Assembly (NCBI GenBank): GCA_016938675.1
Contig: JAFGUF010000033.1
Span: forward strand, 111,522-175,521
Source of the DNA: Clostridia bacterium
Lineage (GTDB): Bacteria; Bacillota; Clostridia; Christensenellales; UMGS416
Direction of reading: 5' to 3'
DNA length: 64,000 nucleotides
Shown here: piece by piece, positions 26,527 to 34,298 of the stretch
Layout of the letters: each line of letters starts with the position of its first letter
Position numbering within the stretch: the stretch's first letter is position 1
Made by a program: the position numbers and the translations under genes
The notes under the pieces: model-generated
What the model saw: the letters and a program-made list of their open reading frames with translations, nothing else
The model's database searches: none
What the model was told of the DNA's origin: nothing

Positions 26527-26560
26527 TAAAAGGTTCTTTAATTTAAAGAGCCTTTTTTTA
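26527..26560 (+). terminator. Terminator after the lgt operon
   Basis: AAAAGGTTCTTT pairs with AAAGAGCCTTTTTTT around a short AT loop. Confidence 0.85.
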
Positions 26561-26582
26561 TATGCAATAAAAGGAGCACAAA

Positions 26583-28034
26583 ATGCAAGAGCAAAGAAAC
26601 CTGACAATGCTGACAGACCTATACGAACTCACAATGATTTACGGCTATTTCAAGCATGATATGCAAAGCAAAGAAGTAGTATTCGACCTTTTTTTCAGGA
26701 AAAGCGCGGGCAAAAGCATATACGCTGTGGTTGCAGGCCTGGAGCAGGTGATAGACTACATCGAAAATCTGCATTTTTCAGATGAAGATATTGCTTACCT
26801 GCGTTCTTTAAATTTGTTTGACGAGGAGTTCTTTAAATTCCTTCAGCGTCTTAAATTCACGGGAGAACTTTATGCCATGAAGGAAGGCGAAATAGCCTTC
26901 GCAGGCGAGCCCCTGATCCGCGTAAAAGCGCCGATAATAGAAGCTCAGCTTCTGGAAACTGCGCTGCTTAATATCATAAACCATCAGACTCTTATAGCAA
27001 CAAAAGCGTCCAGAGTGGTATATGCTGCCCAAGGTGACGGCATACTGGAATTCGGGCTTCGCAGGGCGCAGGGCCCTGATGCGGGAATATACGGCGCAAG
27101 GGCAGCTGTAATTGGCGGATGCGTAGGCACAAGCAATGTGCTTACAGGGCAGATGTTTGACGTCCCCATAAAGGGCACACATGCCCATTCATGGGTAATG
27201 GCATTTCCATCAGAGCTTGATGCTTTCCGCGCCTATGCGAACGTTTTTCCTGATTCCTGTCTGCTGCTTGTGGACACATACGACACGCTGCGCTCAGGCG
27301 TGCCAAATGCTATAACCATATTCAAGGAGCTGCGGGAAAAAGGGCATAAGCCTGTAGGAATACGGCTTGATTCGGGCGACCTTGCATACCTGTCAAAGGA
27401 AGCTCGAAATATGCTCGACGCCGCAGGATTCGAAGAAGCTAAGATTTTCGCATCCAACGACCTTGACGAATACATCATCTGGGACTTAAAAGCCCAAGGC
27501 GCAAAAATTGATGTATGGGGCGTTGGCACAGCGCTGATCACATCGAAGGGCAGCCCCGCATTAGGCGGCGTATACAAGCTGGTATCTGAATATGACAATG
27601 AAGGCAATGAACTGCCTAAAATAAAAAAATCCGATAATCCTGAAAAGATAACGACACCTGGGTATAAGAAAGTATACCGGTTTTATGAAAAAGAAACCGG
27701 GAAAGCAATAGCTGACTATATAGCCTTAGACGGCGAAACAATCAATGAAAGCGAGCCCATAACAATATTCGACCCCAACGCAGTCTGGAAGCAAATGACT
27801 CTTACAAATTTTCATGCCAAGGAGCTGCTATGCCCTGTTTTCATAGATGGAGAGTGCGTATACAAAAAGCCTTCACTCAAGGAAATTGCGAAATATACAG
27901 CTGATGGCATAGACAGCCTTTGGGACGAATTCAAGCGGCTTACCAACCCGCAGATATACAAGGTTGACCTTTCACAAAAACTATATGACACCAAGCAGAG
28001 GCTGCTTAATGAAATACAAGAAGATTCAAAATGA
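26583..28034 (+). CDS. pncB: Nicotinate phosphoribosyltransferase
   Basis: 483 residues. Typical NAPRTase features: N-terminal LTMLTDLYELTMIYGYF (about 8-24), the central FGLRRAQGPDAGIYGARAA region (about 156-174), GTHAHSWVMAF (about 193-203) with the histidine phosphorylated in the catalytic cycle, and RLDSGDLAYLS (about 258-268). It converts nicotinate and PRPP to nicotinate mononucleotide, the first Preiss-Handler step; nadD and nadE for the next steps lie elsewhere in the window. The promoter probably sits in or just after the preceding terminator; none is clear. Confidence 0.94.
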   Translation: MQEQRNLTMLTDLYELTMIYGYFKHDMQSKEVVFDLFFRKSAGKSIYAVVAGLEQVIDYIENLHFSDEDIAYLRSLNLFDEEFFKFLQRLKFTGELYAMKEGEIAFAGEPLIRVKAPIIEAQLLETALLNIINHQTLIATKASRVVYAAQGDGILEFGLRRAQGPDAGIYGARAAVIGGCVGTSNVLTGQMFDVPIKGTHAHSWVMAFPSELDAFRAYANVFPDSCLLLVDTYDTLRSGVPNAITIFKELREKGHKPVGIRLDSGDLAYLSKEARNMLDAAGFEEAKIFASNDLDEYIIWDLKAQGAKIDVWGVGTALITSKGSPALGGVYKLVSEYDNEGNELPKIKKSDNPEKITTPGYKKVYRFYEKETGKAIADYIALDGETINESEPITIFDPNAVWKQMTLTNFHAKELLCPVFIDGECVYKKPSLKEIAKYTADGIDSLWDEFKRLTNPQIYKVDLSQKLYDTKQRLLNEIQEDSK

Positions 28035-28054
28035 AAATAATCAAGAGGTAAAGA

Positions 28055-28687
28055 ATGAAAAAAGGAATTATTATTGTGATTGCTACGCTCACCCTTGCTC
28101 TGAGCTTTAGTAATGCATACTACGAGCTGTTCTCCGGCAGTTTTGCATCGCAAGAGGAATCCTCGGCGGAAAACAACAGCAATGATGTCATCGTAGCCGC
28201 TGACGATACACAGCAGACAGGAATTGTATATTTAAATGAAGACATGGATTTTTATATAGTTATTAACGAATCCGGTTGGACATATCAAAGCGATGGATAT
28301 TTAGTTTCTTTTTTTGATAATTCATCTGATATGGTTTATGGCACCTTTTCATTTTTATCAGTAATTATTACTGCAACAGACAGCGAAAAAGACGCCAAAG
28401 CAAGTGAATACTACGAGAGCGCCAAGGAAAATCTTAATTCCATGTTTAAAAGTATTACCTTTGAACAGGCAGATAAATATTGTTTTGGTCAATTTTGCGC
28501 ATACAGACACCATTTTGAGGGAGAGTTTGACGAGGGAGATATGGCTACCATTGAAAACCTGTACTGGTGGGTAGGCGACAGGCAATATACATGTTCGCTT
28601 TTTTGCGATTCAGCTAAATATGATGAATTCGCTGAAATACTCTATAGTGCTCTGGAAACTTTCAGCCCCGCAAGCCTGTTGAGCTGA
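28055..28687 (+). CDS. Secreted protein of unknown function, first of a tandem paralog pair
   Basis: 210 residues with a signal peptide (about 1-23). The body holds the pair's shared skeleton: NEDMDFYI, SGWTYQS, a SEYYESAKENLNSMF helix, NLYWWVGDRQYTCSLFC and a final Y-x-F-A-E helix. Two cysteines in the TCSLFC segment are conserved in the paralog. The alternation of strands with a D-F-x-x-x-x-x-x-GW opening loosely suggests a PsbP/Mog1-like fold, but that is weak. An AGAGGT site precedes the start, and the leader is duplicated before the next gene. Confidence 0.6.
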   Translation: MKKGIIIVIATLTLALSFSNAYYELFSGSFASQEESSAENNSNDVIVAADDTQQTGIVYLNEDMDFYIVINESGWTYQSDGYLVSFFDNSSDMVYGTFSFLSVIITATDSEKDAKASEYYESAKENLNSMFKSITFEQADKYCFGQFCAYRHHFEGEFDEGDMATIENLYWWVGDRQYTCSLFCDSAKYDEFAEILYSALETFSPASLLS

Positions 28688-28717
28688 TTCAAAATAAAAA
28701 TAAATATGAGGTAAAGA

Positions 28718-29326
28718 ATGAAAAACATTTTCATGCTTATTGCACTAATTATTAGCATGTCACTTAGTACACAACCTGCAGATTTATTCGCAGGCGTTCA
28801 GGAACATGAAACGACAGAGATGAATGATTCCCTTCCCGAAAACGCAGAAGAAGTTGGGTTCGCCTATATCAACGCTGATATGGATTTCTTCTCCTATCTG
28901 CCGGGTAACGGATGGTACACTGAAGAGTACAACGATATGATTATTTTCTATAATGATTATTCACTTGACCCATCAAGCAGTATTGCGGTTTCTTCATATG
29001 TCTATCCAGTTGATGAAAATCAAAGAGCTTCACAATCACAATATTATATTGAGATGGCACAAAGCAATCTTGAATATATTATTGAAGATATCACTGTAGT
29101 GAAAATGGATAACTACATTTTCGGGAACAACAGCGCATACTGGTACTATTACACCGGCAAACTTGTCTCCAACGGCAGTGAAGTAGCGGGAGAATATATG
29201 TATTGGTGGGTAGATGACATGGAATATACATGCTCAATGTACTGCTCCAATGAAGAGTACGATTTCTTTTCATACGCAATGCACAGCATGATAGATAATT
29301 TTGGGCAGCCTAGCAAGATGGAATAA
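28718..29326 (+). CDS. Secreted protein of unknown function, second of a tandem paralog pair
   Basis: 202 residues with a signal peptide (about 1-25). It shares with the upstream protein NADMDFFSY, NGWYTEE, a SQYYIEMAQSNLEYI helix, YMYWWVDDMEYTCSMYC and a closing Y-D-F-F helix, so the two arose by tandem duplication. The short leader (GATTCAAAAT through GAGGTAAAGA) is also nearly the same as that before the first copy. Sequence divergence is large, so the duplication is old. Ends before a strong symmetrical terminator. Confidence 0.6.
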   Translation: MKNIFMLIALIISMSLSTQPADLFAGVQEHETTEMNDSLPENAEEVGFAYINADMDFFSYLPGNGWYTEEYNDMIIFYNDYSLDPSSSIAVSSYVYPVDENQRASQSQYYIEMAQSNLEYIIEDITVVKMDNYIFGNNSAYWYYYTGKLVSNGSEVAGEYMYWWVDDMEYTCSMYCSNEEYDFFSYAMHSMIDNFGQPSKME

Positions 29327-29360
29327 TCTTTTTAAGTTGTAATCAGTTCATCAATAAATC

Positions 29361-29392
29361 AGGACTGCCAATTGGCAGTCCTGTGTGTTTTT
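29361..29392. terminator. Symmetrical terminator between convergent genes
   Basis: AGGACTGCCA and TGGCAGTCCT form an 11-bp stem with almost no loop, then TGTGTGTTTTTATT on the plus side. It can serve the plus-strand secreted-protein genes; the minus-strand proS stop is 2 bases away, so it may also act on that side. Confidence 0.75.
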
Positions 29393-29393
29393 A

Positions 29394-31094
29394 TTATACT
29401 TTTTTGAGTGTTTCCTTTATGGTTTCAAGCAATTCGTCTGTCTTCACTTCAGTTGCTTCTCCCGTTTTGCGCACATTGAATTCCACAATTCCTTCTGTTA
29501 TCTTCTTGCCCACAGTAACCCTGACAGGCATACCTATAAGCTCGGCGTCATTGAACTTCACACCCGGGCGCTCTTTCCTGTCATCCAGCAGCGCCTCTAT
29601 GCCTTCAATGTTGAGCATTTTATATATTTCTTCTGCTGCCGCTGCCTGCTCTTCGTCATTGTCCTTTATCAGAACAATATGTACCTTATACGGAGCTATT
29701 ATAGATGGCCATACCAAACCTTTTTCATCACTGCACTGCTCAGCTATAGCAGACATTGTCCTGCCGATGCCTATGCCGTACGAACCCATCACAACCGGAT
29801 GCAGCTTGTTGTTTTCGTCGCTGTATTCTAGATCCAATGCCTCAGAATACTTTGTTCCCAGCTTAAATGTATTTCCGACCTCAATGCCCTTTTTAAAAAT
29901 CAGGTTTCCGCCGCATACAGGGCAGATATCCCCTGCTTTAACGACTGTGATATCTTCACATAAGTCGTATTCTACATCTCTAGGTATGGACACATTCTTT
30001 ATGTGGTAATCAGCCTTGTTGGCTCCCACCACTACATTTACAGCATCTTTAATATGTTTATCAATAATCACTTTGCAGCCAATGCCAATAGGCCCTGCAA
30101 AGCCCGGCACGGCCTTTGAATTGGCGGCTATGAATGCATCATCAGCCATCTCCATTATAGAGCAGCCCAATATCTTCTGCAGCTTTACCTCATTCAGCTC
30201 CCTGTCGCCCTGAACGAAGCAGGCAACAAGCTCATCATCAGCTTTGTACATCAATGCCTTCACAGTCTGAGTTTTTTCTATATTAAGAAATGCGCTTACT
30301 TCCTCAATTGTCTTTGAATCAGGCGTGTGCACCTCTTCCATTTGCATTTCTTCGCCCTTTCGCGCAAGATTGGTTATCACGCACTCTGCAATCTCATCAT
30401 TGGATGAGAAATCACACTTTTCGCAGAACACCAGTGTATCCTCGCCTATTTCAGATATAGCCTGGAACTCCTCAGATAGCAGCCCGCCCATCGCTCCGGT
30501 GTCGGCCTTTACTATCTTATAATCTATGCCAAGCCTGTCAAATATGTTCTTATACGCATTGAACATCTTCTCGTAGGACTCGTCCAGCCCTGCTAAATCC
30601 GTATCAAATGAGTATGCGTCTTTCATAATAAATTCACGTACTCTGATAAGCCCGAATCTCGGCCTTGGCTCATCGCGGAATTTATTCTGGAACTGATACA
30701 AATTGAAAGGCAAATCCTTATATGATTTAACCTTCATCTTAGCAGCTATCGCGAACATCTCCTCATGCGTAGGGCCAAGGATATAGGGCTTGTCATATCT
30801 GTCCTTCAGACGGAATATGCTGCTGCCGAATGTCTCACTCCTGCCGGATTTGGCGTACACATCCTCGTGGATTAAGGAAGGCATCAATAGCTCCATTGCG
30901 CCTGCCTTGTTCATCTCTTCTCTTACCACATTTTCTATGTTCTTAAGGATTTTATACCCCATCGGCATAAACATATAGCTGCCCGTACCGGACTTTTTTA
31001 TCATGCCCGCTCGGACTAAAAGATTACTGCTTATGCTGTCTTCGTCGCTTGCATTCTCCCTTAACGTATAGAAAAAGCTGTTTTTCAGTTTCAT
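29394..31094 (-). CDS. proS: Prolyl-tRNA synthetase (bacterial type with editing insertion)
   Basis: 566 residues, the length of the bacterial form. Class II motifs: motif 1 near PALIHEDVYAK-like residues 50-60, motif 2 around FRDEPRPRFGLIRVREFIMKD split near 138-155, and motif 3 GSYGIGIGRT (about 438-447). The INS editing domain (about 225-400), which hydrolyses Ala-tRNA-Pro, is present. It has no T-box directly upstream. The only T-box nearby reads Pro but stands before the kinase-like gene at 31375-31923, with a 280-base hairpin-rich gap between that gene and proS. Confidence 0.95.
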   Translation of the reverse strand: MKLKNSFFYTLRENASDEDSISSNLLVRAGMIKKSGTGSYMFMPMGYKILKNIENVVREEMNKAGAMELLMPSLIHEDVYAKSGRSETFGSSIFRLKDRYDKPYILGPTHEEMFAIAAKMKVKSYKDLPFNLYQFQNKFRDEPRPRFGLIRVREFIMKDAYSFDTDLAGLDESYEKMFNAYKNIFDRLGIDYKIVKADTGAMGGLLSEEFQAISEIGEDTLVFCEKCDFSSNDEIAECVITNLARKGEEMQMEEVHTPDSKTIEEVSAFLNIEKTQTVKALMYKADDELVACFVQGDRELNEVKLQKILGCSIMEMADDAFIAANSKAVPGFAGPIGIGCKVIIDKHIKDAVNVVVGANKADYHIKNVSIPRDVEYDLCEDITVVKAGDICPVCGGNLIFKKGIEVGNTFKLGTKYSEALDLEYSDENNKLHPVVMGSYGIGIGRTMSAIAEQCSDEKGLVWPSIIAPYKVHIVLIKDNDEEQAAAAEEIYKMLNIEGIEALLDDRKERPGVKFNDAELIGMPVRVTVGKKITEGIVEFNVRKTGEATEVKTDELLETIKETLKKV

Positions 31095-31374
31095 ATTATG
31101 CTCCTTTTATGTTTCTTATATAATGTACTTTTACTTCAAATACTAGGTGCCGCCATGCGTCCTGGCAGCTATCTCCCTTCGACATCTGTGGATGCCAGCT
31201 TTTATCACTTCCCCAAAGTGACTTTCGTCCGTCACAGTCTGCGATGCAGACGTGCTTGCCGTTCCCTTGTATTGAAGGCCCATCAGCAAATATGCATCTA
31301 ACTGCTAAGCCATTAAGAAAAAAGGGTTGTTAAGGGCGCAGCCCTTAATTATAGGGTGGTGGGTGGGCTAAGAA
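31095..31374 (-). ncRNA. Hairpin-rich intergenic region upstream of proS (candidate structured RNA or repeat relic)
   Basis: On the minus strand this gap packs at least six small hairpins: AAGGGC/GCCCTT, GTCTGC/GCAGAC, GTGAC/GTCAC, CACTT/AAGTG, GGCATC/GATGTC and GCTGCCA/TGGCGGC. It matches no riboswitch class I can name and is not a second T-box. A start-less open frame of about 80 codons runs through it on the minus strand (containing KSLWGSDKSWHP), so a decayed gene or repeat element is the alternative. The final part before proS holds AAAGGAG as ribosome site. Confidence 0.35.
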
Positions 31375-31923
31375 CTACAAAAATAAATTAATACTTCTTA
31401 AGTCCTCTACTAATTCGTCTATAGTTTTGTTCCCATCCAGCTTTACTACCGGACATGAAAGATATAGTAGCCTCTCCATATGCTTCTCCAGCGTTCTGCC
31501 CCTTACACTTGAATCATCGTATCCTCTTGCCCATTCGAAAAAAACCTGCGAATTTTGATACATATCACCACCCGGCAATATTCTGTCGCCGAAATCCTTC
31601 TTCTCCCTTTTATTCAGTCTTTCTATCCTGACTTGAGGGGCTGTAAATATAAAAATGGCTAATGTCAGTTTCTCATCCAGCTCATATGCATACTGATCAT
31701 AATGTCCTGATATTATGTAGCTTTCTTTTCCCCCTATCTCCTTATTTATCATCAGCAACTGCTTATCCTTAGGACGTTCGTGGGTAAAAGGGGGGTCTGT
31801 ATCTTCCCAATAGTAATCATCAAAATCAAATACTGGAATGTTCATATATTCAGATAAAGTTCTGCCTAGCGTCGTTACGCCGCTGCCTGATGCTCCAAAA
31901 ATATGAATCCTGTTGATTTTCAT
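31375..31923 (-). CDS. Small P-loop NTPase, adenylate/shikimate kinase-like
   Basis: 182 residues. Walker A is GASGSGVTTLG (10-20), followed by DFDDYYW (about 34-40), the nucleotide-monophosphate-site pattern of FlaR/topology-type kinase-like proteins. R-E-R-L-N-K-R-E-type basic residues near 110 may be the lid. The substrate is unknown. A GGAGGAG site precedes the ATG. It is the first gene after the Pro T-box, an unexpected target; it may simply ride with proS or be a later insertion. Confidence 0.7.
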   Translation of the reverse strand: MKINRIHIFGASGSGVTTLGRTLSEYMNIPVFDFDDYYWEDTDPPFTHERPKDKQLLMINKEIGGKESYIISGHYDQYAYELDEKLTLAIFIFTAPQVRIERLNKREKKDFGDRILPGGDMYQNSQVFFEWARGYDDSSVRGRTLEKHMERLLYLSCPVVKLDGNKTIDELVEDLRSINLFL

Positions 31924-31946
31924 ATTCTCCTCCTAAACTTAAGCAC

Positions 31947-32157
31947 AAAAAAACGCCCCACATAACGGGACGATTAAAAACCGCGGTACCACCCGAAATC
32001 ATCATATGCAGCTTGTGCATACTCTGCTCTCATCATGCCCTATAACGCGGGCGAGGCGCAAGGGTTGCTACCCCCTCGATATACCAGGGCGGGATACAAA
32101 ACATATTATCTTTCACCAAATGATAATTCTCTGCTAGCTATTTTGAATTTTCCCTGT
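31947..32157 (-). ncRNA. T-box riboswitch, Pro (CCC) specifier
   Basis: Minus strand: Stem I closes with CAGGG (32156-32152) pairing CCCTG (32089-32085). The distal hairpin has GGTGAAAG, and the specifier loop reads CCC (32093-32091) followed by G. The T-box core GGGTGGTACCGCGG (31994-31981) has UGGU for an A73 tRNA, as in tRNA-Pro. The terminator CGTCCCG/GGGGCG with seven T lies at 31972-31947. The Pro reading fits proS, which is the second gene downstream. Confidence 0.85.
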
Positions 32158-32163
32158 ACAGGC

Positions 32164-32192
32164 AGTATATCAAAATTGCATATTTTATGCAA
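32164..32192 (-). promoter_or_regulatory. Promoter of the Pro T-box leader
   Basis: On the minus strand TTGCAT (32192-32187), 17-base spacer, TATACT (32169-32164). The expected start falls at the first bases of Stem I. Confidence 0.75.
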
Positions 32193-32290
32193 GGGTTTTG
32201 TAATCTGTGCAGCTCAACGTTATTCAACGGAAATTAACTGAAACCCAATGAACCTTTTTCTTATATAGATTAATTTAGTACCCTATTATA

Positions 32291-32319
32291 TTAACAATAA
32301 AGTGAATACATGGTATAAT
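32291..32319 (+). promoter_or_regulatory. SigA-type promoter of nadE
   Basis: TTAACA (32291-32296), 17-base spacer, TATAAT (32314-32319), 60 bases before the nadE start. Confidence 0.65.
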
Positions 32320-32378
32320 AACAAAAAGTTAAGATAGAAATAACCGTATGCTTAATACAGACTGGAACAGGTAAGAAT

Positions 32379-34298
32379 ATGTATGAGAAATTTGGCTTTG
32401 TAAAGGTTGCGGCGAGCTCGCCACGGATGAAAGTAGCCGATGTAGACAAAAATGTTGATACAATAATAAGCGTGATGAAAGCTGCACAGAAAGAGGAAGT
32501 ATCCTTCATCTGCTTCCCGGAATTGTGCGTAACGGGCTACACCTGCGGCGATTTATTCCTGCAGAATACATTGCAGAAAAAGGCTCTTGAAGGGCTTAAA
32601 AAAATAATTGAGAGCAAAGTTGATATAACGGCAATTGTCGGACTGCCACTCAATGCATCAGGCAGGCTTTTTAACTGCGCCGCTGTAGTAAACAAAGGCA
32701 GACTGCTGGCTGTGATCCCCAAAAAACACATACCTAATTATAATGAATACTATGAAAAACGCTGGTTTGACACAGGTATTTCATTCCCTGATAAAATAAA
32801 CCTTTTTGGTGAGGAAGTGCCCTCCGGGCTTTCTATAGTGCTGCATGCCGAAACACCTGAAGGCGACATACCATTTGCTGTTGAAATCTGCGAAGATCTA
32901 TGGGCGCCCAGCCCACCGTCAGGGGAGCTTAGCGCGCAGGGAGCATTGATGATATTCAACCCTTCCGCCTCCACTGCCCTTGCTGCCAAGCAGCAATACA
33001 GGAAAAGCCTTATTTCCCAACAATCGGGCAGATGCATATCAGGCTATATATATTCCAGCGCAGGATTCGACGAGAGCACAACAGATGTCGTGTTCTGCGG
33101 CTATAGCTGCGTGTATGAATACGGAACAATGCTCAACGAAAACTCCCGCTTCGACAGAAGTAATGATTTTATTGCAGCAGAAATAGACCTAGAAAGGCTT
33201 AAATTCCTTAGGCGTAGAAATACCACATTTTTCGCCTGCTCCGAGCCTGCCAAAAAAACTGTAACATATAAGGCAAATATAGAATGTGCAGAGCTGAAAC
33301 ACAGAAAAATCGAAGCTTATCCCTTTGTACCATCTGGTGATGACAGAAATGTACGTCTAAAGGAAATATCCGATATCCAAAGTGCCGGCCTGATAAAAAG
33401 GCTGGAGCACATAGGCTGCAATAAGGTTGTTCTCGGAATATCCGGAGGGCTGGATTCTACCCTTGCGCTTCTGGTGGCTGCAAAGGCATATAAACGGATG
33501 AATGTTGCTGCTGAAAACATAATTGCTGTAACCATGCCGGGATTCGGCACAGGAGAGAGAACCTACAGCAATGCCCTCGCATTAATCGAAGCATTAGGCG
33601 CAACTCTGCGCATTATAAATATTGATAAGGCTGTAACCCAGCACTTTGCAGACATCGGCCACGACAGCAAAACACATAACATAGCATATGAAAATTCGCA
33701 GGCCAGGGAAAGAACCCAGATATTGATGGACATTGCAAATATGGAAGGTGCTATTGTAATGGGCACAGGCGATTTATCCGAGCTGGCCTTGGGCTGGTCA
33801 ACATACAACGGCGACCATATGAGCATGTACAATGTAAACTGCTCTATACCTAAAACTCTGGTTAAGCACTTGGTTGATTACCTTGGCAACACGGAAATCG
33901 GCGGAAGCATTTCGCCTGTAATTAACGATATTCTTGCAACGCCTATTTCACCTGAGCTTATCCCTGCAAAGGATGGCCAACTTCTCCAGAAAACGGAAGA
34001 AATATTGGGCAAATATGACCTGCATGACTTCTTCCTTTATAACTTCATGCAGCACGGCTCAGGCTGCAAAAAGCTCTATCATACAGCGCGTATAGCATTC
34101 CGCGGCATAGCAACGGAAGCAGAAATCAAATCAGCTTTAGAAATATTCATAAAGAGGTTCTTTGCCCAGCAGTTCAAGCGCTCCTGCATGCCGGACGGGC
34201 CAAAGGTGGGCACGGTTTCCCTCTCCCCAAGAGGCGACTGGCGCATGCCAAGCGATGCAAGCGCGGCAATATGGATTGAAGAGCTCAAGGAGATATAA
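32379..34298 (+). CDS. nadE: Glutamine-dependent NAD+ synthetase
   Basis: 639 residues, two domains. The N-terminal nitrilase-type glutaminase (about 1-270) has the catalytic triad Glu48 (CFPELC), Lys115/116 (IPKKHIPNYNEYYEKRWF) and Cys171 (EICEDLW). The C-terminal ATP-pyrophosphatase domain has the loop GISGGLDSTLAL near residue 358. It amidates nicotinate adenine dinucleotide to NAD+ with glutamine-derived ammonia. The gene abuts the GT-C-like membrane gene (stop then ATG with no gap). Confidence 0.95.
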   Translation: MYEKFGFVKVAASSPRMKVADVDKNVDTIISVMKAAQKEEVSFICFPELCVTGYTCGDLFLQNTLQKKALEGLKKIIESKVDITAIVGLPLNASGRLFNCAAVVNKGRLLAVIPKKHIPNYNEYYEKRWFDTGISFPDKINLFGEEVPSGLSIVLHAETPEGDIPFAVEICEDLWAPSPPSGELSAQGALMIFNPSASTALAAKQQYRKSLISQQSGRCISGYIYSSAGFDESTTDVVFCGYSCVYEYGTMLNENSRFDRSNDFIAAEIDLERLKFLRRRNTTFFACSEPAKKTVTYKANIECAELKHRKIEAYPFVPSGDDRNVRLKEISDIQSAGLIKRLEHIGCNKVVLGISGGLDSTLALLVAAKAYKRMNVAAENIIAVTMPGFGTGERTYSNALALIEALGATLRIINIDKAVTQHFADIGHDSKTHNIAYENSQARERTQILMDIANMEGAIVMGTGDLSELALGWSTYNGDHMSMYNVNCSIPKTLVKHLVDYLGNTEIGGSISPVINDILATPISPELIPAKDGQLLQKTEEILGKYDLHDFFLYNFMQHGSGCKKLYHTARIAFRGIATEAEIKSALEIFIKRFFAQQFKRSCMPDGPKVGTVSLSPRGDWRMPSDASAAIWIEELKEI

